This document shows positions 56,274 to 64,000 of a stretch of DNA of 64,000 bases, one piece after another. The position numbers and the translations under genes were made by a program. How positions within the stretch are numbered: position 1 is the first letter of the stretch; each line of letters begins with the position of its first letter. This DNA comes from CAZEPT01 sp964626965. Its GTDB lineage: Bacteria > Patescibacteriota > Minisyncoccia > Phycocordibacterales > UBA9973. The DNA lies in NCBI GenBank assembly GCA_964626965.1, contig CAZVHB010000002.1, positions 33,024-97,023 on the forward strand, in the 5' to 3' direction. The notes under the pieces are model-generated. The model was not told the DNA's origin. It did not search any database and saw nothing but the letters and a program-made list of their open reading frames with translations.

Positions 56274-57734
56274 TTACTCTTTCGGCTTCATTAGTGGAAA
56301 CAGTTGTGTTTCGCGGATTGGTTTGTCTACAAAGAATGAGAAGAGTCGTTCGCCGAAACCGAAGCCACAGGTTGGTGGCATGCCGTGTTCGAGCATATCA
56401 ACAAATTCCCATTCTGGTTGCATTGCTTCTTCATCACCACTTTCGATAAGTTTTTGCTGAAGTTCAAAACGTGCGCGTTGATCTATCGGATCATTGAGTT
56501 CAGAGAATCCGTTCCCTACTTCTGAACCTGCGAGGAGTACTTGGAAACGTTCAGTGAGTCTTGGGTCATCAGTGCAGGCTTTTGCAAGTGGTGACACGAG
56601 CTTTGGTACACGAACGAGAAATGCTGGACCAGAAATAGACTTGCGACAATATTTCCAGAGTGTGTCAGTCAGACGCTCGCGGTTCTCTCCGGTGTATTGT
56701 ACACCGAGCTCAGCAAGCTTTTGTTTCATTTCAATTTCTGTTGCATCGAGTACATTGATACCGGTGCGACTTTCTATCTCACCAACATAGTCAACTTTCT
56801 TCCATTCATCTGCAAGATCAAAGGTGTGTCCACGAGTAGTGAATTTTGTTGTACCAAAAACTTCAGTTGCAATCTTTCTATATAATTCTTCTACTAATTT
56901 CATACCCATCTCATAATCGGCATAGCCCCAGTAAAATTCCATATTGGTAAATTCTTGCAAGTGATCAGGACTAGTGCCTTCATTTCGGTACACACGGCCG
57001 ATTTCAAATGTTTTGTCGAATCCTGCTGCCATGAGACGTTTCTGCCAGAGCTCTCCAACAGAGATACGCATAAAAACATCCATGTCGAAATCTTTGTGGT
57101 AGGTTTTGAATGGATTTGCCTCTGCTCCACCAGTGGTGACTTCAATCGTTGGAGTTTCAACATCCAAAAATCCTTTCTCTTTCATAAAAATACGAGTGAC
57201 TTCCCAGAATTTTGATTTTTTGTAGAACATGTCTTTGAGTTCCGGGTCCATCAAAATATCGAGGTATCGCTTTCGGTAACGTTCATCTGCGTCTGTAATC
57301 CCCGCCCATTTTTCTGGAAGTGGAGCGAGAGTTTTAGTGAGCATATCCCAATCAGTGACGAGGATTGTTTTTTGTCCACGGTTGGTGATGAACACGGTAC
57401 CAGTGACTTCAACAAAGTCTCCAATATCTACTGTATTGAAAAAGAGATCAAAGATAGTTGCTTCAGTCGGTTCGTCTTTTTTCAAAAGCATTTGGAATGT
57501 TTCTGTACCATCAGAGAAGTTTGCGAAAATGAGCGCACCTTGTGCACGAAGTGACATAACACGTCCTGAGAGAGTGACTACTTTTTGAGCACTTTCAAGA
57601 GCTTCAAAAGAAGCGATAGTCTGTGCAATAGTATGGGTTCGGTTGGTATGGCTTGGGTACGGATCTTTCCCAGCTTCTTTTAATAATTCAATTTTTTTGA
57701 GACGCACATCGCGTATTTCTTCAAGTGAGGCCAT
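56274..57734 (-). CDS. lysS: Lysyl-tRNA synthetase, class II
   Basis: Charges tRNA-Lys (the gene at 15525 is a substrate). 486 residues: an OB-fold anticodon-binding domain (VTLSGRVMSLRAQGALIFAN) and a class II core with motif 1 (RVTRIFMKEKGFLDVETPTI in close form), motif 2 FEIGRVYRNEGTSPDHLQEF and motif 3 near CGFGFGERLFSFF. Motif 3 is unusual: the family consensus GxGxGxDRL reads GFGFGERL here. It is a single-gene unit. Confidence 0.94.
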   Translation of the reverse strand: MASLEEIRDVRLKKIELLKEAGKDPYPSHTNRTHTIAQTIASFEALESAQKVVTLSGRVMSLRAQGALIFANFSDGTETFQMLLKKDEPTEATIFDLFFNTVDIGDFVEVTGTVFITNRGQKTILVTDWDMLTKTLAPLPEKWAGITDADERYRKRYLDILMDPELKDMFYKKSKFWEVTRIFMKEKGFLDVETPTIEVTTGGAEANPFKTYHKDFDMDVFMRISVGELWQKRLMAAGFDKTFEIGRVYRNEGTSPDHLQEFTNMEFYWGYADYEMGMKLVEELYRKIATEVFGTTKFTTRGHTFDLADEWKKVDYVGEIESRTGINVLDATEIEMKQKLAELGVQYTGENRERLTDTLWKYCRKSISGPAFLVRVPKLVSPLAKACTDDPRLTERFQVLLAGSEVGNGFSELNDPIDQRARFELQQKLIESGDEEAMQPEWEFVDMLEHGMPPTCGFGFGERLFSFFVDKPIRETQLFPLMKPKE

Positions 57735-57812
57735 AAAATTAGGTTATAGGGATTAGGTTACAGGTTATAGTAAATAATACAAATAGTATAGCACAGAATG
57801 TACAACAAAATA

Positions 57813-57927
57813 AAACAACAGCCGGGGGGGCGTTGGGGGGGCGGCGGTTGTTTGGTTTTTTGTTTTTATNNNNNNNNNNAAAAACAACCAACCGCGGCCC
57901 GCGCCCCGCCCCCCCGGCTGTTGTTTT
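57813..57927. terminator. Terminator-like hairpin containing an assembly gap
   Basis: AAAACAACAGCCGG (left) and CCGGCTGTTGTTTT (right) are exact inverted copies. Between them are G- and C-runs and ten Ns. Probably the greA terminator, mis-assembled. Confidence 0.6.
57870..57879. other. Assembly gap (ten Ns)
   Basis: Ten Ns at the tip of an inverted repeat between lysS and greA. Confidence 0.95.
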
Positions 57928-57958
57928 CCTTATTCTTATACTAATCCCTTATACTATC

Positions 57959-58423
57959 TTATTTAAAATCAATTATTTCGTATTCTACAATTCCTTTTGG
58001 TGTAGTTACTTTGACAGTATCCCCTTTCTTGCAACCGATAATCGCAGAACCAAGTGGAGAGTGGTTTGAGATTTTATTTTGTGTAATATCAGCTTCTTCT
58101 GAACCAACGAGACTATAGGTACTCTTTTCTTTCTGTCCTTTCTTTTGAAGTGTGACTTCACATCCAACTGAGACAACTGTCTTTTGGTGACTAGTCACGA
58201 GCTGTGAGTCTCTTAAGATTATCTCTATCTGACTAATTCTCTCTTCGAGACGTGCCTGTTCTTCACGAGCATTGTGATATTCAGCATTTTCTGACAAATC
58301 CCCAAGAGAACGAGCAAATTGGAGAGCTTCCAAAATAACTTGTCTTTGTGGTCCTTTCATATCGATCAATTCGAGCTCAAGTTCCTTCTTTTTTTCTGGT
58401 GAAATATATTGTTTGTTATCCAT
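57959..58423 (-). CDS. greA: Transcription elongation factor GreA
   Basis: Rescues backtracked RNA polymerase by stimulating transcript cleavage. 154 residues from the ATG at 58423: the coiled-coil N-terminus with the acidic tip in ARSLGDLSENAEYHNAREEQ and the C-terminal FKBP-like domain (SVGCEVTLQKKGQKEKSTYS, NHSPLGSAIIGCKKGD). Length and motifs are standard. Confidence 0.96.
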   Translation of the reverse strand: MDNKQYISPEKKKELELELIDMKGPQRQVILEALQFARSLGDLSENAEYHNAREEQARLEERISQIEIILRDSQLVTSHQKTVVSVGCEVTLQKKGQKEKSTYSLVGSEEADITQNKISNHSPLGSAIIGCKKGDTVKVTTPKGIVEYEIIDFK

Positions 58424-58431
58424 ATGTGATG

Positions 58432-58440
58432 AGTGTACCA
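58432..58440 (-). promoter_or_regulatory. Extended -10 promoter, leaderless greA transcript
   Basis: TGG-TACACT ends 8 nt before the ATG at 58423. Confidence 0.5.
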
Positions 58441-58466
58441 TACTCGCCCCAAAAAGAAAGGATGTC

Positions 58467-59462
58467 CTACCGACGAAGCTTTTTTCGTAAGAAAAAGACT
58501 ATATTATAAAGTCTATAGAGTAACGGGTATGCGACAAGATCATACGAACCCATATACTGCTTGAATTGCCCACCAAAGCTTTTTTTGAATTTCGTAAATC
58601 CAGCCCATGCATGATTTGGGTCGTGTTCTGGTGGTAAAGACCCCCAAAAATCAAGTGTCTGGCATCCTGCATTTTTTGCATACATAATGATAGACCAAAT
58701 AAGGAGGTACATTGCTCCGACTGGAGTGTCGCGACCGAGTGATCCAGCATACGCGTAGTATGCCGTATTATTTAACATAAACACTTCACTCGCGCACACA
58801 GGCACAGTGTTTTTATCACTCACTACAAAAATACGGGATTGATTTTGTGACGATAGTGCAGAAAAAACTTCTTTATGATACGCACGATTATGTCCACCAA
58901 ATTTCTGACGGACCGTTGTTTTGAAAAATAAGTTTTCAAAATCTTTATAAAGCTCGTCAGTGGTACCAGATTCCACCGTCAAGAGATTTGTATTTTGGCC
59001 AAATCGAATATCGCGACGAACTGTTTTGGAAAAATTATCGAAGATAGCATCAGTTGTTTGAGTCAGGTCTATCGCCTGTGTCCAGGTAGCCAAAATAGGA
59101 AAAGGAGATTTTTTCAAAAGTGGCGAAACAAGAGGAGTCTCGTCTACAAACACCTCCGGCTCCCATTTTACAAAAATAATCTTGTTTTCTTTTGCATACT
59201 GTTTGATGTATTCACAGACACTCTCATCTGGGAAAAAGGATCGTGCAATATAGCCGACTTTGTATGGAATACGACCCATACCATGTACAGTCATAGCAAT
59301 AACTGAGATGAGTGTATCTTTTTCATACATACCAAAAAGAACGTATGGAATCCCAAGTGCCTGACGTGTTCTTATCCACGCATAGGATTGGAGTGGATGA
59401 AAGTATGAGCCTTTTGGATCAAGTGCATCAACACTTTGAATAAGTCTAATTTCTTTTTGCAT
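58467..59462 (-). CDS. FemAB-type aminoacyltransferase, paralogue 2
   Basis: 331 residues of the FemA/FemX (GNAT-fold) family, which use aminoacyl-tRNA to add the first residues of peptidoglycan cross-bridges at the lipid-linked stage. Landmarks: GSYFHPLQSYAWIRTRQALG, YKVGYIARSFFPDESVCEYI, AGSLGRDTPVGAMYLLIWSI, LDFWGSLPPEHDPNHAWAGF. It overlaps paralogue 1 by 17 nt; the two are clearly related by duplication (identical DESVCEYIKQYAKENKIIFV). Substrate unknown. Confidence 0.85.
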   Translation of the reverse strand: MQKEIRLIQSVDALDPKGSYFHPLQSYAWIRTRQALGIPYVLFGMYEKDTLISVIAMTVHGMGRIPYKVGYIARSFFPDESVCEYIKQYAKENKIIFVKWEPEVFVDETPLVSPLLKKSPFPILATWTQAIDLTQTTDAIFDNFSKTVRRDIRFGQNTNLLTVESGTTDELYKDFENLFFKTTVRQKFGGHNRAYHKEVFSALSSQNQSRIFVVSDKNTVPVCASEVFMLNNTAYYAYAGSLGRDTPVGAMYLLIWSIIMYAKNAGCQTLDFWGSLPPEHDPNHAWAGFTKFKKSFGGQFKQYMGSYDLVAYPLLYRLYNIVFFLRKKLRR

Positions 59463-60441
59463 TGATTTTTTTTCTTATTTTAAAAGCAATCGTATAGAGC
59501 CCATATAAAAATGGATACGCAACGAGATCATATGAGCCAACATACTCTTTGAATTCCCCACCATGCGCTTGTTTGAAACGAGTAAATCCAGCCCAACTAT
59601 GATTCTTACCATAAGTCGGAGGAAGGCTCCCCCAGAGGTCGAGATACTTGAGCCCACGAGTCTGTCCAAAACGGACGAGTTCTACAAGAGCTTGTGACAT
59701 TGCACCTTTTGGGGTCTGGGACCCAAGTGATCCGCCATAGATATAGTATATTTTTTCTCTATCAAAAAATGCGGACATGGAAGCGACAGGAACACCCTCG
59801 TGATACGCAACAACAAGATGCGTCATCCCCGCTTCTGACATGTATTTAAAAACCATCCGATGATATTTCTGACTATGACCACTATAAGACTTACGTTTCG
59901 TGGTCAGGAAAAATAATTTTTCAAAATCGTCGTAGAGTTCTTGGTCTGTGCCTGACTTGATGACAATACCTATTTTATCGGCAAGCTTGAGTTCGCGTCT
60001 GACTGTCTGTGAAAAAGTCGCGAACACATCTGACTCTGTTTTTTGCAAATCAACATACTGAGTAAATCGAGGAAAGTGTTCTTGCGAAGATACATGAAGA
60101 AGTGGTGAGATTGTTTCGTGCATATTTTCCACAAAAATATCCGGTTCCCATTTTACAAAAATAATTTTGTTTTCTTTGGCGTATTGTTTTATGTATTCAC
60201 AGACACTCTCATCTGGGAAAGAAGACCTCGCAATATAACCGACTCTGTATGGAAATTTACTCATACGATGAAGCGTCATATGAAAAACATCAGAAAGTTC
60301 TTCATCTTGATAGACGCCAAAACGTACAAGACCGAGTCCGAGCGCACGACGAGACTCACCCCATGCATATGACTGCATCGGGTTTGTTACAAAGCTATCC
60401 CACTTTTGTGCGTCGATTGTCGAAAGGATTTTAATGGTCAT
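59446..60441 (-). CDS. FemAB-type aminoacyltransferase, paralogue 1
   Basis: 331 residues from the ATG at 60441, same family and layout: NPMQSYAWGESRRALGLGLV, YRVGYIARSSFPDESVCEYI,  GGSLGSQTPKGAMSQALVEL, LDLWGSLPPTYGKNHSWAGF. It overlaps mrdA by 11 nt. Two consecutive Fem-like enzymes suggest sequential addition of two bridge residues, as with FemA/FemB, although one could have a different acceptor. Confidence 0.85.
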   Translation of the reverse strand: MTIKILSTIDAQKWDSFVTNPMQSYAWGESRRALGLGLVRFGVYQDEELSDVFHMTLHRMSKFPYRVGYIARSSFPDESVCEYIKQYAKENKIIFVKWEPDIFVENMHETISPLLHVSSQEHFPRFTQYVDLQKTESDVFATFSQTVRRELKLADKIGIVIKSGTDQELYDDFEKLFFLTTKRKSYSGHSQKYHRMVFKYMSEAGMTHLVVAYHEGVPVASMSAFFDREKIYYIYGGSLGSQTPKGAMSQALVELVRFGQTRGLKYLDLWGSLPPTYGKNHSWAGFTRFKQAHGGEFKEYVGSYDLVAYPFLYGLYTIAFKIRKKINAKRN

Positions 60442-62155
60442 TGTTTTCAATGTGATTTTTATAAAACGCACTCTTTACAAACTCTTGAAAAAACATACGT
60501 GACGCAGCTGGTGCACCTGCTGCCTGCACATCAGACCCCCTGTCCATCATCATGATAAATGCGTACCGTGGTTTTTCATATGGGAAAAATCCCATGATCC
60601 ATGTATTAATGTATTCATTTCGTGCACCAACTTGTGCAGTACCTGTCTTTACCGCAAAACGAATCGGTGATTCACTCAGAAGTTTCCCTGTTCCAATTGG
60701 TGAGGTAACAGCAAGACGCATCCCTTGGTGTATTGTACCAAAAACACTGTCAGTAATTAAAACTTTCTCAAGTTTTGATATATCAAGCGCTGTATCTTTT
60801 TTAATTAATGTAAATGGAACAATAGTTCCTTTGGTCGCAATAACAGAAACGGCATGGAGCATCTGAATCGGTGTGACCTGTACACCGTACTGTCCAATAG
60901 AGGTGTTGTATGTATCTCCGAGTCTCCAGACAGGATCATTTGGAAATGTTTTTCGTTTCCAATCTTGACTTGGTACGGTTCCTTCTATTTCACCAGGGAG
61001 TTCAATATTTGTTTTTTTACCAAGTCCGAACATATCAAAATAGTACCCAATTTTATCGATTCCAATTCCTTTTTGATTTTGATATCCACCGGAAACATTA
61101 TAGAAGAAGATATTTGAAGACACAGACAATGCTTCTTTGATATTGATCACTCCGTTATCTGGACGAAAATCACGAAAAACAGATTTGATATCTCTGTTGT
61201 ATGGATTCACAATAGTAATAGAACCGATCGAAGCGATACGTGTCTCTGGAGTAATGACGCCTTCGGTCAATGCACCCACACCGACAAACGGCTTGACGAT
61301 GGACCCTGGTGTATAGAGACCACTGATGGTTCGATTCAGAAGTGGATGTCGTTTGTTTTGGAAATATCCAGATATCGTTTCTTCATCCATCGACTCAGTC
61401 ATAATATTTGAATCATACTCTGGGAAACTCACTGAGCTGATCACCTCACCAGTCGAGAGATCGACAAGCATTCCCGCACCTCCAACATATCCCGCAACGC
61501 TCGCGACTTTTTGAATAGAGTCATACATCATCTGTTCTACTTCAGCGTCAATCGAGAGTGTGACATTCTCACCGGGGATAGGGTCTTCAAGCATATTTGA
61601 GCTCACCTTCGTGTGATTCACATTTGTCTCAATAATACGTGCACCGTTTACTCCGGAGAGCATATCATTAAACTGTTTTTCAATACCATCAACACCGACA
61701 TATTCTTGGCGCCAGAAATATCCTTTCTTGTCTTGCTTTGGGTATTTTACATACCCAAGAATATGACTGAATCCCGGCACGAGAGAATATTTTCGCAAGA
61801 GATACGTATCTTGATCGGGACTCTTTTCATTCCACGCAAGCCTGACACCCGCTCGGTCATAGATGATTCCACGTGAGGCAAAGATGAGTTCCTTATCAAG
61901 TGCGTTTTCAATACTTGCCCGATAAAAAGATGCGCCTCGTAAAATCTGCACACGATACAGCTGAATAATAAACACACAAGCGATAAAAATAATCACTCCA
62001 AAAAAAGCATAGAGAGACTTTTTTGAAATCGGTTTCTCAATCTTCCCTTCAAAACGTTCTTTATTGAAATGGGGTAAATTCCGTGAATCCAAAAAAACCT
62101 CATCGGCTTCGATCATGTACTTTTTTTTATTTTTAGGTAGTTTAAATCTGATCAT
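60431..62155 (-). CDS. mrdA: Elongation-type transpeptidase (PBP2/MrdA-like)
   Basis: 574 residues: a membrane anchor (about 48-66), PBP dimer domain (ASRGIIYDRAGVRLAWNEKS), and transpeptidase domain with YTPGSIVKPFVG (SxxK), LSVSSNIFFYN (SxN) and AVKTGTAQVG (KTG). It lies directly behind the mreD-like gene, so it is assigned to side-wall growth. The FemAB genes that follow probably supply the cross-bridges it links. No rodA or mreB/mreC in the window. Confidence 0.9.
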   Translation of the reverse strand: MIRFKLPKNKKKYMIEADEVFLDSRNLPHFNKERFEGKIEKPISKKSLYAFFGVIIFIACVFIIQLYRVQILRGASFYRASIENALDKELIFASRGIIYDRAGVRLAWNEKSPDQDTYLLRKYSLVPGFSHILGYVKYPKQDKKGYFWRQEYVGVDGIEKQFNDMLSGVNGARIIETNVNHTKVSSNMLEDPIPGENVTLSIDAEVEQMMYDSIQKVASVAGYVGGAGMLVDLSTGEVISSVSFPEYDSNIMTESMDEETISGYFQNKRHPLLNRTISGLYTPGSIVKPFVGVGALTEGVITPETRIASIGSITIVNPYNRDIKSVFRDFRPDNGVINIKEALSVSSNIFFYNVSGGYQNQKGIGIDKIGYYFDMFGLGKKTNIELPGEIEGTVPSQDWKRKTFPNDPVWRLGDTYNTSIGQYGVQVTPIQMLHAVSVIATKGTIVPFTLIKKDTALDISKLEKVLITDSVFGTIHQGMRLAVTSPIGTGKLLSESPIRFAVKTGTAQVGARNEYINTWIMGFFPYEKPRYAFIMMMDRGSDVQAAGAPAASRMFFQEFVKSAFYKNHIENNDH

Positions 62156-62156
62156 A

Positions 62157-62405
62157 TTATTTTCTTACATACGGACGTATTACTTCTATAGCACAGATAA
62201 CACACAAAAGTATCAGCACCCACCACAATGAAAAATGACGAGTACTCGGAGTAAAAACTATTTCATACAAAAAAACAACACCCAATGCTTCGAAATAATT
62301 CTTGAAGAGAACACAACCGAGTACTACAAATAGTGCACCCATCCATACAGGTAGGAAAAAAAAGAAGAATAGAAGTATGAGACTGTACACGATTCTTTGT
62401 ATCAT
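62157..62405 (-). CDS. MreD-like rod-shape membrane protein, short form
   Basis: 82 residues with three or four hydrophobic segments (LILLFFFFFLPVWMGALFV, LGVVFLYEIVFTP, WWVLILLCVICAI). Length and position right before a PBP2 gene match short MreD homologues in CPR genomes, but MreD is weakly conserved and the call is based mainly on context. Confidence 0.55.
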   Translation of the reverse strand: MIQRIVYSLILLFFFFFLPVWMGALFVVLGCVLFKNYFEALGVVFLYEIVFTPSTRHFSLWWVLILLCVICAIEVIRPYVRK

Positions 62406-62408
62406 AGT

Positions 62409-63215
62409 TTATTTTTTACTCACAACTTTAAGTGCAAGAGGATACGGTGCATCAGAAGTATCAGCAATAGAAAAAATAATAGGAGAAAAAGTTACGCTTG
62501 CTGTGCTTGTTTTCATACTCACCTGATAACTTCCTTTTGGCAAGGAAACTGTACCTATCCCCTTCGCATCAGTCGTAAAAGGTGTGGTAATACTTTTCTC
62601 TTGATCAATGGGAGCTACTGTAAAATCTGAAGCATACGGAGTGCACGTTGGTGTCGGTACTGCTTTTGAGACAGGAGGACAAAGTTCCGCTGTTACTACA
62701 ACGTTTTTTGTTTTATTGAGTGCATCACCTGTTTCAATAGTAGTACGCGGAACGAAAATAAGCTTTTTTGTATCTTCAGTGAGCGTCAGAACCTCTTTAA
62801 ATTTTCCGTTTGAGTCGCTCACACGCTCTGCTGTTGGAGTACTTTTGAAAAAACTAAAAAAGGTCTCCTCACTCGCCCCTATCGTATCATCTTGGCAAGT
62901 CGTATCATTTTTTTTCGTAAAATTAAAATTTACAGTATCTTTAAAAGTATAGAAAGAAAATGGATGTGTGTCGCAGAGACGCACAAAACCATCCTCTCTA
63001 TCAAATTGTAGAATCCAATCTGTTCCCACCATATTCTTTACCTCAGGGCCGTCCGTATATTCAACAAGTTCCCAAGTAGTATTCTTTAATTCAATTGTTT
63101 TACCACTACTCTCCATTGCGGTGAATTTACTTTTTGAGTCAAACTTAAAACTCAGTAAAACTACCAATGTAAATACAAGAAAGATTCCAAGCGTTGTGAA
63201 TACTTTTTTTGGCAT
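62409..63215 (-). CDS. Membrane-anchored protein with META-like domain
   Basis: 268 residues: an N-terminal membrane helix (about 6-24), then a META/HslJ-like region (about 42-150, TTWELVEYTDGPEVKNMVGT, WILQFDREDGFVRLCDTHPF), and a C-terminal segment with CPPVSKAVPTPTCTPYASDF followed by a beta-sandwich-like part with a GIGTVSLPKGSYQVSM motif. Function unknown; similar proteins sit near envelope genes in CPR genomes. Confidence 0.55.
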   Translation of the reverse strand: MPKKVFTTLGIFLVFTLVVLLSFKFDSKSKFTAMESSGKTIELKNTTWELVEYTDGPEVKNMVGTDWILQFDREDGFVRLCDTHPFSFYTFKDTVNFNFTKKNDTTCQDDTIGASEETFFSFFKSTPTAERVSDSNGKFKEVLTLTEDTKKLIFVPRTTIETGDALNKTKNVVVTAELCPPVSKAVPTPTCTPYASDFTVAPIDQEKSITTPFTTDAKGIGTVSLPKGSYQVSMKTSTASVTFSPIIFSIADTSDAPYPLALKVVSKK

Positions 63216-63220
63216 ACGCT

Positions 63221-63859
63221 CTACCTGTATTTACGTGGATAAAACATTTTTAAAATACCAAAGGTCATCTTTGTACTGCGTGTTGAATAATTAAACAAAA
63301 TACCGAGTGTGATGACAAACAGTGACGCAGTTGGATTTATGAATGCAACTGGAATAGCAACGAGTGCACAAAATACGGGAAACAAAATACGTGCTTGCGC
63401 ATGCTGGTCTTCGGTTTCTGTGACTTCAACATTGTGAATAGAATCAGAATGTTTTATATACCGACGCATAGAGTAGAGCACTAGTCCGATTGCAGCAACG
63501 TGTAATGAGAAAAATATCACTGCAAAGATAGAAGTATGGTAGAGCCCGAGAATATGTGAAGAAAACGGCACGAGTCCGATAAAGAAGAGAAAGATTGCAT
63601 TGATATTTGAAAGCTTGATGGTCAGATTCTTTGCATAGATAGAAATGATAAAATGGTGCGCATGCCAGTACACATACAAAAGTGCAAATGAAGTAAGGTA
63701 ACTCATAAAATACGGCAAGAGTTCCATAAAGGAGCCAAAAAGAGAATAGTAATTGAGTGACTCAAGATATGGGATTTTGAGATCCAGCACAAGGAGTGTC
63801 ATCGCAATCGCGAAGATTCCATCTGATAAACTTTCCAGTCGTGCTTGTTTCATGTACAT
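63221..63859 (-). CDS. TMEM175/DUF1211 family membrane protein, putative potassium channel
   Basis: 212 residues with six predicted helices. The opening RLESLSDGIFAIAMTLLVLD is the defining TMEM175 signature (FSDGVFAIAITLLVLE type) on helix 1, whose residues form the pore gate in studied bacterial homologues. Family members conduct K+ or other cations. Start either at 63859 or 63853; a TATACT box lies 7 nt before the former. Confidence 0.88.
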   Translation of the reverse strand: MYMKQARLESLSDGIFAIAMTLLVLDLKIPYLESLNYYSLFGSFMELLPYFMSYLTSFALLYVYWHAHHFIISIYAKNLTIKLSNINAIFLFFIGLVPFSSHILGLYHTSIFAVIFFSLHVAAIGLVLYSMRRYIKHSDSIHNVEVTETEDQHAQARILFPVFCALVAIPVAFINPTASLFVITLGILFNYSTRSTKMTFGILKMFYPRKYR

Positions 63860-63866
63860 ATACTAT

Positions 63867-63872
63867 AGTATA
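63867..63872 (-). promoter_or_regulatory. -10 promoter, leaderless transcript
   Basis: TATACT ends 7 nt before the ATG at 63859. Confidence 0.55.
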
Positions 63873-63948
63873 TCTCATTTAACGAAGAGAACAAAATACG
63901 CATACTTCGTTGAATTTTAGCTTTTTCTGTGCTACATTATGTACGTAT

Positions 63949-64000
63949 TACCCAGTCGTCTAATGGTAGGACATTTGGTTTTGGTCCAAAGAATTGAGGT
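63949..64000 (+). tRNA. tRNA-Gln (anticodon TTG), cut by the window end
   Basis: Acceptor strand TACCCAG, D-arm GTCTAATGGTAGGAC, anticodon stem TTTGG/CCAAA around TTTTGGT, and the start of the T-arm (GAGGT). The 3' part lies outside the window, so whether a trailing element follows cannot be seen. Confidence 0.85.

Overview
The window looks like part of a streamlined Patescibacteria (Candidate Phyla Radiation) genome, most likely Parcubacteria. It is AT-rich and tightly packed, with long runs of one-strand genes. IF-2 is short (503 residues, no N-terminal domain). Many small membrane-anchored or secreted proteins are of the CPR type: PG-binding, DM13, META and an Ada-like zinc motif. Ribosomal proteins L9, L27 and L33 are present; L9 argues against the Microgenomates/WWE3 side of the radiation. 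TGA is used as a stop (for example in the ATGA overlap of the DUF4446 gene and infB), so the code is the standard bacterial one. Genus-level placement is not possible from the sequence alone.

Layout. 1-3.1 kb: a small zinc-ribbon-like protein, tRNA-Leu and tRNA-Cys, and the operon DUF4446-infB-rbfA. 3.3-9 kb: cysteine desulfurase, a large Clp/Hsp100 ATPase and a D-Ala-D-Ala carboxypeptidase. 9-17.5 kb: a seven-repeat surface protein and a second secreted protein, both with peptidoglycan-binding domains, then alr, rpmG, miaA, engB and tRNA-Tyr, -Trp and -Lys. 17.7-22.7 kb: DoxX, a cluster of palindromes, rpmA/rplI, a CtpA-type protease and rsmI. 22.9-29.8 kb: the complete F-type ATP synthase operon (atpZ-B-E-F-H-A-G-D-C). 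29.8-36 kb: a strange tRNA-Ile locus, dnaJ, and a lower-glycolysis block (fused phosphoglycerate mutase-pyruvate kinase, enolase, 2-hydroxyacid dehydrogenase). 36-43.5 kb: small accessory genes and a REP-associated transposase with its palindromes. 43.5-48.6 kb: a defence-type operon of radC, a UvrD-like helicase, a Sau3AI/MutH-type endonuclease and a C5 cytosine methyltransferase. 48.6-64 kb: small secreted proteins, a dcw cluster (mraZ-rsmH-ftsL-ftsI-murF), lysS, greA, and an elongation cluster (mreD-mrdA plus two FemAB paralogues).

The most unusual signals are non-coding. (1) Four tRNA genes (Leu, Tyr, Trp, Lys) are followed by a shared structured element of about 110 nt: a hairpin with an invariant CUGC loop, a strand complementary to the T-arm of the tRNA it follows, GAAAAG or a close variant, a variable long stem, and a GUAC...GAGA core. 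At Trp the element sits between two exact 19-bp copies of the tRNA 3' end. (2) An intact tRNA-Ile(GAT) lies inside nested remnants of itself: two 5' halves on one side and two 3' halves on the other, with spacers that are inverted repeats. (3) Many genes carry an extended -10 box (TGN-TATAAT-like) that ends 6-8 nt before the ATG, implying widespread leaderless mRNAs. Three runs of ten Ns are assembly gaps; all fall in terminator-like hairpins with poly-G/poly-C edges.
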